Shown here one piece after another: positions 41,645-52,233 of a DNA stretch of 64,000 nucleotides. Both the position numbers and the translations under genes were made by a program. The stretch is from Ciona intestinalis. Lineage: Eukaryota > Chordata > Ascidiacea > Phlebobranchia > Cionidae. The notes under the pieces were generated by a model. That model searched no databases. It was not told the origin of the DNA and saw nothing but the letters and a program-made list of their open reading frames with translations. The stretch's first letter is position 1; the number at the start of each line of letters is the position of its first letter. The stretch is from the NCBI RefSeq assembly GCF_000224145.3, contig NC_020175.2, forward strand, positions 3,672,360 to 3,736,359, read 5' to 3'.

Positions 41645-42743
41645 TCACAATATGCCCCATTTTTCTTCAAAAGCAGAGCACAGCTTTGTGCAAGTTAAAG
41701 CAGCAGAAAGCGGGTAACTGCTGATAGAGACAGTTTTCTCTGTGTAGGTTTCTTTAATCTGTAAAATATAAGGAATAAAATACATTTGTAAAATACAGAA
41801 ATAAAATACAGCTTAGCAGAACGAAGCGACAAAAATAATAGCAGCTCAATTTTAAAAACAAATACTTACTGCGCCATGGGCCATTGCACCGACCACGAAT
41901 ACTATTGGTTTATCAGGAGGTACCAAATCTCTTACATCAACAATATCAGACACAGAGTAAGAAGTTCCAATTCTTTGGCAACCGGCAGGAAAGTGATTTG
42001 AAACTGGGCCTTTTATGACCTATTTACACAAGCGTTAATAACTTAACAGCTGATGTAGACATATGTATATCCGTACCTTCAATAACTTTACAGGGGCATC
42101 AGCACCTCTAATGCTAAGCTTATGTAGAAGCTGCACCATTAAGCCACAAAATCTGTCAAAAGTTCTTGGAATTCTGGTTTGTGGATTAATTTCAATTAAA
42201 ACGTTTTTCGCAGTTTCAATGTAAACCTGCAAAAAACAACTCCGTTTATTCAAGTTAGTGCATTACACACTAGAATGACTAGATTAACATACTTGCAATA
42301 AACCAGCTCTGTTCAATGGGCTGTCCATTAGCATAAGAAGACACTGATGCGTTATGTCAGGTCTACAAGAGCCTGGATCACGGTTGTTCTTTTTTAAAAT
42401 AGATTTATGTTTGTCGCAGTTTAGCAGTTCAAATGACTTTGCAACCTACAGGAAAGAAAAATTACAAAGTTTTATTATTTGATGAAAACTGTTGACAGCA
42501 CTTATAAATTGATAACAAATATTAATTGGATACCCTAGATTCAAACCACATGTAAACTGAATTTCTATACCTATTCATGTCAAGCTCAATAAAACTTACC
42601 TTTACTGTTTCAAGACTAGCATTGGCAAGTACAACAATCAATCGTTTTGAGTGGTCTTTGTGAGTTAAACTACGTAATAGTTTTAAACCACTTCCGTTTT
42701 CATTTTCATCATCTTCTTCCAGTTTTCTTTTCGAATTTTGCAT
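41645..42743 (-). CDS. EMG1: EMG1/Nep1, 18S rRNA pseudouridine N1-methyltransferase, 236 aa
   Basis: Exons on the minus strand: 42743-42600, 42445-42293, 42226-42077, 42019-41870, 41758-41645; all junctions in phase 0. The SPOUT-class enzyme methylates the hypermodified pseudouridine of 18S rRNA and is needed for small-subunit assembly in the nucleolus. Family signatures in order: [97 protein letters not shown] (SAM-binding knot) and [19 protein letters not shown]. Length is close to human EMG1 (244). It is the third gene of a same-strand series. Its 5' UTR carries a TTTTTTAG acceptor 40 nt before the ATG that would suit spliced-leader addition. Confidence 0.97.
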
Positions 42744-42782
42744 TTTAAAAGTGTACGATACCTACACCTAATGCTATGTAAT

Positions 42783-42790
42783 TCTAAAAA
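42783..42790 (-). promoter_or_regulatory. Candidate trans-splice acceptor before EMG1
   Basis: Minus-strand TATATTTTTTAG ends at 42784, 41 nt before the start codon. There is no upstream exon in frame, and it is preceded by a polypyrimidine-like run. Confidence 0.4.
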
Positions 42791-42995
42791 ATATACAGAA
42801 CTTTTTGTAAAAATAATATGGTAATATAGAAAAAAAATGACTGGCTGCATGAAATAAAATGCAACAAAGCCTGTAAAACAGGTCTTATGCTTGTAAAAGC
42901 AAGAATAGAAAGAGTACTAGAACTAAAATAAGAAAAAGTGCTGAAGAATTTAAAGCACCATTGCACTCAGACAAGAATTAAGTACAGAACAGTGA

Positions 42996-45346
42996 TCAGG
43001 GTTTAGAAAATGGACGTGAACCAGGTATACGAATTAGAGACTTTGGTTTAGCAGGAGATCGCACAGCCTGCCTTTTATTTGGAGGTGGCTGGGGCGATTT
43101 ATTAAGAGGTGCTTTTGGAGAGAAATTTCTAAACCGCGACGCTGAAGGGTTTGTCTGTCTGTTTGTAGGTTTAATCAGCTTTGGTTTAGAGGTGCTAGAA
43201 GTGGTAGTTCCTGTGGAAACCAAGTTTTTTTTCTTGGGGGAGATATTCTCCTCTAAGGCTTGTTCAGGTTCATAATCCGGAATAGAATCATCACTGCTAG
43301 GAACAAGTTCAGGGATCTTATACCCTCCTAGCTTTGGTAGTTCAAAACTGTTCATAACTGCGTGCTCTGCCTGCATTACAAGTTAAAACACACAGTTTGT
43401 TATTATAAATAGTCACTACCAAAATAATCATGAAAATACAAATTTATCAAGACATAACTAAAAAGATTCATATTTACAAATTATACCAGCTATAATACAA
43501 TGTGATATAATATTACAATAGAAAATACTTACTGCATACTAAATCAACCAATCTGGCGTTAAACTGTACATCCTACCTGCACCATGTCTGCCAGGACTTT
43601 CCTAATTTGTTCCTCAATTTCAGAAACATTAAAGTCCTCTTCTGAAGACTTTTGAGAAGGATTTTCGATTTGATCTAAAGTCATCTTTTTGTTGATTTCT
43701 TGAATCCGCGACTTATGCTCTTCTTCCAGTTTGTGCAGACGAGAATCAGAACGAAGCAAAACCTTGTTTGATGCTTCCCATACACTCGTGGGAGCAGATT
43801 CTGCAAGAGCAAGATCTTGTGGTTGAGGAACAGAAGTTTAAACAATAAAAAATGTTAAATATTATCAGTAAAATATTACCCATACGTTTGTATGTAAGAG
43901 CCTTAGCACGTATTGTTAGTGTCACCGACCTCAGTGTTTAAAAGAGGGGCATAACATGTTCTCAGATTTAAGCCTGAAGCACCTTATACCCTGCTAACCT
44001 GCTAAGTGTCATTGCATGCTTTTAATTTGTACAACCCCACATTTTGTTGTGCATGTTAGAGTAACCTCAATCGTGACTTCGAATCTGTTTTAACCCTCCC
44101 CCCAAAAAAACTTTTTTGAAAAAATCAACGCTTATGATGGTGAATGGTGATATATAAAGGTGCTCTTACCACTTTTCTCCTCTAAACATTCAACACCATC
44201 ATTATCATCCTCTTCCTCATCATCAGTGAAATCATCATCACTTAATTCTTCACCGTCAATAGATTTTAGTTTCGGCAAATGTTGGAGCAAAAGATCACTG
44301 AAAGGTTTCGAAAATAAAACTTGTTGGTATCAAAGAGATAAAACAGATTTTTTAAGAATCTTTGGAGCAATTTTCAAAATACAGAAATATTTAGAGTTGG
44401 AAAAACTCATAATTTTACGGCCGAAAATTCGCGATGTGAGCCAACTAAAACGCACAATGTAATATATATATAGGTTTTGATAACACCATTTGGAAGGTAT
44501 TTAATTTAGTACCAATTAAAACTTTCCACTACGTCATATATAACTTTAAATAAAAGACGCTTCCATTCAAATCTACATACCTGTAATTTTCTTTGTTGCA
44601 GCATTCATTCCCTTTAAATGAAACAAACACCAGGTTTTGGGGAAGTTCGTCAAAGTCAATATTCTTAATTAAATTATCACTGAGATCAAGTAGAGCAAGA
44701 GCTTGCAAATTTAGAAGACCTTCAACTTTTGTTATTCTGTTCCCTGACAGAGTAAGGAACCTCAGAGAAGATGATAAGCAATCAAGATTGCTTATTTTCG
44801 AGATTACATTCTGAAATAAATGTTATTATTATTACTAAAGTTAACATTTTTCCAAATCTACTAATAATTTTAATGTTTTGTTACTTTTGTATATATAACT
44901 TAGCCTATGTATTGTTTTATAATCTTATATATATTTGATAAAATAAGACTTTTATCTTACATGCAGCCAGATTATTTCTAACATGTTTTAAAAAATCATT
45001 ATTGTTTTTAACTAATGTCTAACCGGTACCAGCGTTTCATGTAATTTCCAAGAGCTGGTTAAAACTATAATTAGAGAGAAATAAAACACACCAACAAACA
45101 GTTTAATTTAACTTTATAAATCTAAAAGGCAAGCAAACTTACAGACTGCAAATAGAGATTGGTTACATTGCCAAGACATTCCAGGTTTTCAATTTCACTA
45201 ATTTTTTCTCTGTCCAACCTCACATGGGTAAGCTTTAAAAGATCTTCAGTTATCTTCTCATTGTCTTCTTCTGTGATCTGTGTCTTCTTTTGAACATTTC
45301 TCTTTATAATAAGTGAAACAGTCAACTGTTTTGTATCCTCAGCCAT
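42996..45346 (-). CDS. LRRC46: LRRC46-like leucine-rich repeat protein, 391 aa
   Basis: Exons on the minus strand: 45346-45143, 44810-44581, 44297-44170, 43815-43577, 43370-42996; phase-consistent. The N-terminus matches vertebrate LRRC46: LIIKRN, THVRLDREKISEIENLECLG, then LRRs (NVTNLYLQSN, SLRFLTLSGNRITKVEGLLN, ALALLDLSDNLIKNIDFDEL, LVFVSFKGNECCNKENYR). LRRC46 is a sperm-flagellum and cilium protein in mammals. Exon 3 encodes a very acidic stretch (DDDFTDDEEEDDND). Exon 4 encodes a charged segment that is probably coiled coil (RLHKLEEEHKSRIQEINKKM). The last exon is a basic, proline- and serine-rich tail (KPKSLIRIPGSRPFSKP). It is about 70 residues longer than human LRRC46 as I recall it, mostly in the tail. 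It lies between NDUFS4 and EMG1 on the same strand. Confidence 0.9.
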
Positions 45347-45372
45347 GAAAGCAATGGGTATTCAACATCTAG

Positions 45373-45380
45373 GCTAAAAA
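45373..45380 (-). promoter_or_regulatory. Candidate trans-splice acceptor before LRRC46
   Basis: Minus-strand GGATTTTTAG ends at 45374, 27 nt before the start codon. Confidence 0.4.
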
Positions 45381-45620
45381 TCCAATAGACCTAATACAGT
45401 TGATACAATGAAAATTTGTGGTAGTGAATATCAGTGAGCTAAATTTACAATTTGACCAATGAATAAAAATCAACAATTTAGAACCAATATTTCGGGGAAA
45501 ATCAAATATTAGGATTTCTGCTAACTTGTAAAGTAAATTCTGTCTCAACCAGTAAAAGAAAAGCATTAAATATTCCAAACAATAAAGATTTTTATAGTCA
45601 AAGAGAAAATAACAACAAAA

Positions 45621-46199
45621 TTATTTCATGGCTCTTCGGGTGCGTTTGTCCCAGGAAAAGTTCGCAGCATACGACTTTGGCTGCATTTTCTTCTCCTTTG
45701 CTTCGTCTACAAACCAACTCCAACCTTGCCTCTCGACAAAGCTGATTGCATCATCTTTGGAGTTGAAGGAGAGAGCCATGGAGATATTGGAAAGAGGATC
45801 AGCAGAAGATGACCAACCCATCGTTGGGTTTTCCCACCGCTCACGAGTTTCTGGTTCCACTTTCCATTTCTTGGTGTTTACGTTTCCGGACTGCATGGCG
45901 TTCTTTGCAGGGCGGAAGATCCTCACTTTACGGGTTACAGCGTGCTCTTCCGGAGCTCCTGTTACCACGGAAACATCATGCGCAGTGGCATCTGTGATCC
46001 GGAGTTGGACCGCCTGAGTTTTTGTGTCTTCGACCTCAACTTTTCTGTCTTTTCGACTTGTCTTATCTTTTTCAAGCTTGTGGGAGGCAATAGTGGTAAC
46101 CACGGAGCCAGGTAAATGAACTCTGATGTTCATACATGATGAAGATGTAGAAAATGATCTACTAATGCCAAATCCTAACCGAAGTAATTGGGATGCCAT
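45621..46199 (-). CDS. NDUFS4: NDUFS4, 18-kDa subunit of mitochondrial complex I, 192 aa
   Basis: Single exon. NDUFS4 is an accessory subunit of NADH:ubiquinone oxidoreductase that stabilises the NADH-oxidising arm. I start at the ATG at 46199 because it opens a typical mitochondrial presequence ([20 protein letters not shown]); the frame is open 33 codons further upstream. The conserved core is clear: [58 protein letters not shown], and the C-terminal [17 protein letters not shown], which contains the RxxS-like region. The loop between presequence and core (about 45-85) is longer and more charged than in mammals. It has no AATAAA on its strand before LRRC46. Confidence 0.97.
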   Translation of the reverse strand: MASQLLRLGFGISRSFSTSSSCMNIRVHLPGSVVTTIASHKLEKDKTSRKDRKVEVEDTKTQAVQLRITDATAHDVSVVTGAPEEHAVTRKVRIFRPAKNAMQSGNVNTKKWKVEPETRERWENPTMGWSSSADPLSNISMALSFNSKDDAISFVERQGWSWFVDEAKEKKMQPKSYAANFSWDKRTRRAMK

Positions 46200-47287
46200 G
46201 ACTTTAACCAAAAAACCTGCAGTTTTAAAAAGGTTAGGAATTAATTGGGCAAACATTAGCATACGTAAATTGTATTGCTGTGTGCAGCATTGGTACATTA
46301 TTTACTGTGAAATTGTAAAGAACAAACTAGAAACTAACACCTTGCAGAACGACATAACATTCACACATCGATATCTGAATTGCAAATGCGACTATTCCAC
46401 AGTGTAAACTATTTAAATTATACCAGAATCATTACTAAATCCACAATGCTTTTAAATTTATTTGCAAACTCTGTTTTTCAGTCTTACCTTTCGATAAGTT
46501 ATAAGTTAATTTAGTAAAAAATATTTTGGTTTATTCACCTAAGCATTTTCGCCACACGTGGTGTGTTCTTTTGGGATCGGGGACCAAGTTTGCGTTTATT
46601 TATATTGTTTTACAACGATCACTTTTGATCTGTTGCAACTCGAAACAGAAAGTGATTTTACAATACGCATTGTCAGCATCACTAATTGTTAATCGTGTGC
46701 ATAAAAACGGACATTTTAAAACACCGTGTTTAACTGGTCCGAATCGGAGTCCGTATATGAACAGCATAAATCCGAAAACATGAGCATTTATAATCTGATG
46801 AGAGAACACCAAATTGTGGCCATGTTTCTCTACGTAGTTTTTTTATAACATTTCTAATCACAATGTTAAGAAAAACATTTTTCAGGAATAACTCAAGTTA
46901 TTTACATAACTACAACGTCCTCACATAACGAATGACTTTCTAAAAACCATCTTTAAAAAGTTATTAAAAATTAAATAACGTAGGCTATATATGTATGATA
47001 ACCCAGGATTATTACATTCCTTCAGCTTTTTTTAACACGATAAGATGAGCACGTTACAACACGTAGGCTACAGTATATAACAGACGTGTAGGCGATATGA
47101 CTGTATGACCGTGCTGGTAATATACAACTTGTATGATAATGTAACACCTTGTGTGATAATTAGAGTATTTTCTATAAGTAATCTAGTAATTTTGTTAATT
47201 AAGGACAATCAATTATTTAGCAAAGATGTTTCAACAATATTCAAATTCAAGATGGTTATGCGGTTTTCAAGACAAACGAAGATGGGT

Positions 47288-47500
47288 ATATAGTAGGGTG
47301 GGGGACGATGGGACACCTTTTCGTTTTATTTTCTCGTCTTATTTTGTAGCAAATGAAAACAAAATAATACTAAAAGTGAATAATAAACCTTATCTGCATG
47401 ACTCCCATATACCGTGTTGTTGATTGTTTAAAACACGATCAGGATATTTGGATATTATGCGCTAAGTGTGTCCCATCTTTCCCCATCCCACTATATATGT
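47288..47500 (-). mobile_element. MITE
   Basis: 'tagtagggtgggggacgatg' at the left, 'tcccatctttccccatccca' at the right, TATA flanks. Confidence 0.95.
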
Positions 47501-48552
47501 GTTATCAGATCCGGCTAGGATAAGTGCTACTAGAATCTTTACACAGAAAAAGACGTTTTTGCAATAAAACAATAACTTAGCGCATTTGATCATATTTTAA
47601 GACTATAGGTAATAGATTGCGGCCACGTCGCGGGAAAGCCATCGGGACCTAAGTTTTAATTCACTGCTGGCCGCTGAGTTAGTATGAGTTGGCCTAGGTC
47701 GCCTGCGGCAACTATATAGTCAATTATGACGTAACAATGCCGTTCAATCGAACTTTTAGCCCAGACAAAGTGGAAGGAAAGTTTCTGTTTTTCTTTTGTA
47801 AACGGAATATAGTTCTTAGAATTAAGCAATAGGTTTTAATTTTGCCGCGTTATAGGCTTGGTTTAGTAGAGTAATTTTTTTTATAAAAAGTATATATAGA
47901 CAGAAGGAATAAATTAAAAGTAAAAACTGTTGTCACGTTGGGTTCATTTATTGAAGTGCTTTTATCAGCCAGAAATGTGCATGAACGTAATTTTGCAACA
48001 CTTAAAGAAAAAGAGAAAGTTCGCAACACGCAAAACAAACATTTCGGCATTCTGTTATAATGCGGATAACGGAAACGATCAAATGACGTGTAAAACACAC
48101 GGTAAGTTTTACAAGCGGGGATTAAGTTACAGATAATAGAGGAAGTGATATCAGAAATGTACGACGGCGCGGTCGGTCACTAGAAATATCGAAAATCGTG
48201 CAAGTTATGTGTGTCTCTTTACGACCTTGCCCTGACCGGGGAGTGAAAATGATACTGTGTTTAAATTTTGGAGAAAATTACTTGCGCGATTGATTTACGC
48301 CGTCTTGGTTACGTGTATGTGTCTTACTTGCGTGTCGTTTTTTTGTGGCAGCGATTTTACTTACAGTAAGTTGTATTATTTTCATAGCAGTTAGGAGTAA
48401 GGTAAATAAACAATGAAAAATGAGCTGAAAAGAGTTTAATATTATTGTAACGGTAACGTTTATTTCTTGCTAAGGTATTTTGAAACGAGAGGTTTTCATT
48501 GAACACTTACAGTTTTATAATAACCGTTCCAAACAATTATCTAAAAAAATAT

Positions 48553-48738
48553 AATAGTATGATGGGGGAAGATGGGTCAGCTTTTCATTCTATTTCTTGT
48601 CCCGTTTGGTAGTAAACAAAGAACAATCAACGAATTATTCTTACGACTACCTTATACTGTTGTTAATTGTTTAAAACACGATCAGGATATTCGGATATTA
48701 CGTGCTAAAGGTGTCCCATCTTCCCCACCCTATACTAT
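48553..48738 (-). mobile_element. MITE
   Basis: 'tagtatgatgggggaagatg' at the left, 'gtcccatcttccccacccta' at the right. Confidence 0.9.
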
Positions 48739-49394
48739 ACAAAAATACAATAAAATGTCGTTTTATTTTTAATGAAGGAATTTTTTATAAAACTAGTGTT
48801 TCGTAGAGGCACTTATGTCCTCAACTGGAAATAGGTAACGGAATTAATAAAACGGAATATACTCAGCGGGATTTATTAGGCTAGAGGAATCTCAAAGTAA
48901 GTGGACGTTTATGTTACGTTTAAATTTTGGTTAGATAAAATAAAAGTATGTTTGATATTTTGTGTAAAATAAGAGAAGGTAAATTATAAATTTGATGGCG
49001 TATACTGGTGTATAATATTTTATAGCTTAGTTCTGTAGAAAAAAGGATGAAAGGAAAATTGCTATAATTTCACCTTGTAATAACCAATTACTTGAAAGTG
49101 CTGTAAAACAAACTTATTTTGCCCTCAGTTATAGCAGGCACTCCCTGTAAGTACCACGTGACTTATGTCGGCTATGCCTACAGCCCAAGGCGACATAGAT
49201 AGACGCTTTCAAAATGCCACCACATCTCAGTGGTTCCAACATTTATTTAAATAAAATACTTTTTTTCTCGCTAAAAATATACCTAATTCTTAATAAATGA
49301 AATTGTGTAATTTTATTTTAAAAGCAAATACATGCCCATCCTTATACCGTTATAGGACACCAAAAAAAACGTGTTTAAGGATTGGTTCAAATAT

Positions 49395-49586
49395 ATAGTA
49401 GCGTGGGGGGAAATGAGACACTTTTTTATTCCATTTTCTTATCCCATTCGGTAGCAAACAAAGAACATTAAAATTACAGAACTGTATTCTCACATCTCCC
49501 ATGAACCGCCGTTTGTTGTTTAAAACAACATCAGGATATTTGGATATTATGTGCTAAAGGTGTCCCATCTTCCCCCATTGTACTAC
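49395..49586 (-). mobile_element. MITE
   Basis: 'tagtagcgtggggggaaatg' at the left, 'tcccatcttcccccattgta' at the right. Confidence 0.9.
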
Positions 49587-50552
49587 AATTATTCACCTTA
49601 GAAAATTATTTTTGCACTGTATCGAGTTTTTTTTTATATGAAGCGCCCAAAGGTAAAAATAGGTCGCCATAAATCCCTTTGTCATGGGTGTTTTTCTACT
49701 TAAACTATTGGAGTTGCGTCATGATTTATTCTGTCGCGGCTGTTGGAATAGCGTCATCGTAGGAGTGAGAACCAGTTATGTTGCTGAAGTCACACGTTTG
49801 GTAACGTGGTGTCGTTAAACTCCTAAACACCCGTAATAATATGGGCAATACACCAATTAGGTTTTACTGCCGAAAGTTTTACCTCATAAATCAATTAAAA
49901 TGAACGGTTTATTTTAGGTGACGGTTGATGGTAACGTGGGCCATTTTAATAAAGTTTAAATAGTTTACTAAACTTATGAAATAATATACATGACCGTTAC
50001 ATTCAATAAATAGCTTATATTAAGACATTATTTAACAAAACAATACTGTTTATAAATTAAAGGAAAGGGTGCATGAAGACCGTATACAGTATTGTAATGC
50101 GGTTTTCAACTCTGATTAAAAAGTTTTTTGGACGAAAGAACGAGTGCTTTGCGCTACAAGTCAAATTTTAAAATTTACTTTAAACAGTCTAGATTAAACA
50201 GTCTCCGTCAACGTTTGTTCGCAATGCGCAGAAAATACACACTATCTAACATTCCATCGCACTGACGCGGTTGTCTTTTTCGCGGGAGCCCGAACTTTAT
50301 TAATTCAAAACGGAGAACAGGAGACTGTATAGGTCTCAATTGCTCATTAATCTGCGTGGCATTTAGGCTACAATAGGAATGGCTAATACAAATGGTATTA
50401 TCCATAGGCTTTCTTGCCGTCGGCTACGATTTAAGGCTGGGTTTCGGAGGCCGCTCTTTTTACTCCGAATCACGCGTGCTTCAGGATCTGTTAAAGAACC
50501 AATAAACACTTATAGATAAACTTTCTCGAAAATTACAGATTCGAAGCCGATT

Positions 50553-50572
50553 TGACGTCACGATGACGTCAT
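50553..50572. promoter_or_regulatory. Paired CRE/ATF-type palindromes at the start codon
   Basis: TGACGTCA at 50553-50560 and again at 50564-50571 inside the perfect palindrome ATGACGTCAT, whose first three bases are the start codon. The two sites are 11 bp apart, about one helical turn. Confidence 0.4.
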
Positions 50573-52194
50573 TCCAAATCGGGCTACTTACGTTGTTCAT
50601 CGTAATTGAGATGGCAGTTTCCCAGACAACGAAACGTGAGTGACTTTTTATACATGACCTTTTAGCAACTATTACTTACCATAAACGGTAAAAGTTGTAA
50701 TCTTATAAAAATATAAGCCCAAAATGTGCAAAACAACCTATTTGATAAAGCGACCCAAATATGTTGCAAATCTTCAAGGTTTACTTCTTACAAAATATCT
50801 CTCGTGAAGGTAACTCTTACTCAGAATCTGTCATTTCGTTACGGTTTGAAGCGTAAACTTTAAGGACCCATAGGCGGTTTAACTGTGACCTTTCTACGTT
50901 GTTCAAGACATTCAAACCGTACCATTGAGCAAATGTATACAAAACATTAACCGCTGACAGTTTTCCTATGATGCATTTATACAACGGATTTGCGTAACCA
51001 AAAGTGACCTATTTTCATTGAAAAATAAACAAAATAGCATAACGCATTATATAATAACAGAATTAAAAATCATTAACACTGAACGAAGAAGCGCGATTGC
51101 ACGCGTAAAAATGGTAATTAACTAACCATAAAAACAACTTTATTACCGTTACGTTGTAGCAAATGTTGTGGGCGTATGTGGTGGGACATTTGAAGGCACC
51201 AGTGGTTCCATAGCAAGCCCTGGATTCCCAAACAACAACTACGTAGATGACCTCAACTGCACTTACGAGATTAAAGTTCCTGATGGTCACGTAGTTGTGG
51301 TAAGTACGCGACCACAGTTAGCAGCAGTTCACCTCCTGCCATCACGCTGGCACACCTAGACCTAAGTTCATTATCCTTTAAATTTTAAAATCTTACTAAC
51401 AAGGAAACCGGTTTCTAAATATTTGTAAATTGTTAATGCTAAGATGTTTGGGTATTAGTTAAATTAAATTTAATGCTATTTACTCTTTTTTATTGCCTGG
51501 CTGAATAACCCTAAAGGGAATACCCTGGTAATTCCCTGTTCTAATTTGGTTACTGTATGTTTGAATTGCGTAAATTACCAACCTTCAATATGTTCTTTAG
51601 TCAATGCAAATTTGCTAAATAGAATTAGTCGGTAACTTGCAAGATATTTCTCAGTACCAATCTACATACCTTGATCTTGAAACTGAAGATGACGGTTTAT
51701 GCTTGGATTATGTTGCCGTCTATCCAAATGCGGATACTTCTTCCGAACCAAATATATACTGTGGCAACTTAAAGATATTCACAAGCGCGTCGACAGGAAC
51801 TTCGCTTATGTAAGAATTCTGCTGTAAACCATATTTATTGAAAACTTATTTTTACACAGCTAAATCAATATATACTTGATAAATGATTTTATTGCAAAGA
51901 TAAACAAAATCATTACATAAATGAATGTAACTCACTTTATCCTTGATTGGCCGGAAAACATGGGTGTTCTGTTTCATACACCTCGTGTCAGCTTACAAGT
52001 TACCATATATGTTACTTTGTGGGTGACTTTGGGATGAATGGCTGATAATTTGGATACCCCATTAGTGACCACTGGGTTGGAGCAATTGCAGTTAAGTGTC
52101 TTGGCCAAGAACACATACGTCCGCAATGGTAGCAGCAATGAGCCTTAAACCTTTTATCTCTAGGTTAGAGGCAGGCACGCTAACCACTTTTTAA

Positions 52195-52233
<39 letters not shown>

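Larger units (their letters stand above)
41645..46199 (-). other. Possible operon NDUFS4-LRRC46-EMG1
   Basis: Three genes on one strand with 274 and 252 bp between coding regions. No AATAAA or ATTAAA occurs on that strand in either spacer, but one does 74 nt after EMG1. The two downstream genes have T-rich AG acceptors shortly before their start codons. Ciona is known to use spliced-leader trans-splicing and operons, although the spacers there are often shorter. Confidence 0.45.
46200..50562. other. Intergenic region, 4.4 kb
   Basis: Three MITEs (47288-47500, 48553-48738, 49395-49586). Between them is AT-rich sequence with only short unsupported frames. It holds the NDUFS4 promoter on the left and the CUB-MAM gene promoter on the right. 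Confidence 0.6.

Noticed and set aside
46526-46812. Overlapping frames on both strands near 46.6 kb
   Set aside because: Low-complexity AT-rich frames without domain, signal peptide or splice support.
47930-48136. 68-aa plus-strand frame with basic C-terminus
   Set aside because: No signal peptide or conserved motif and no acceptor or polyadenylation signal nearby; likely chance.
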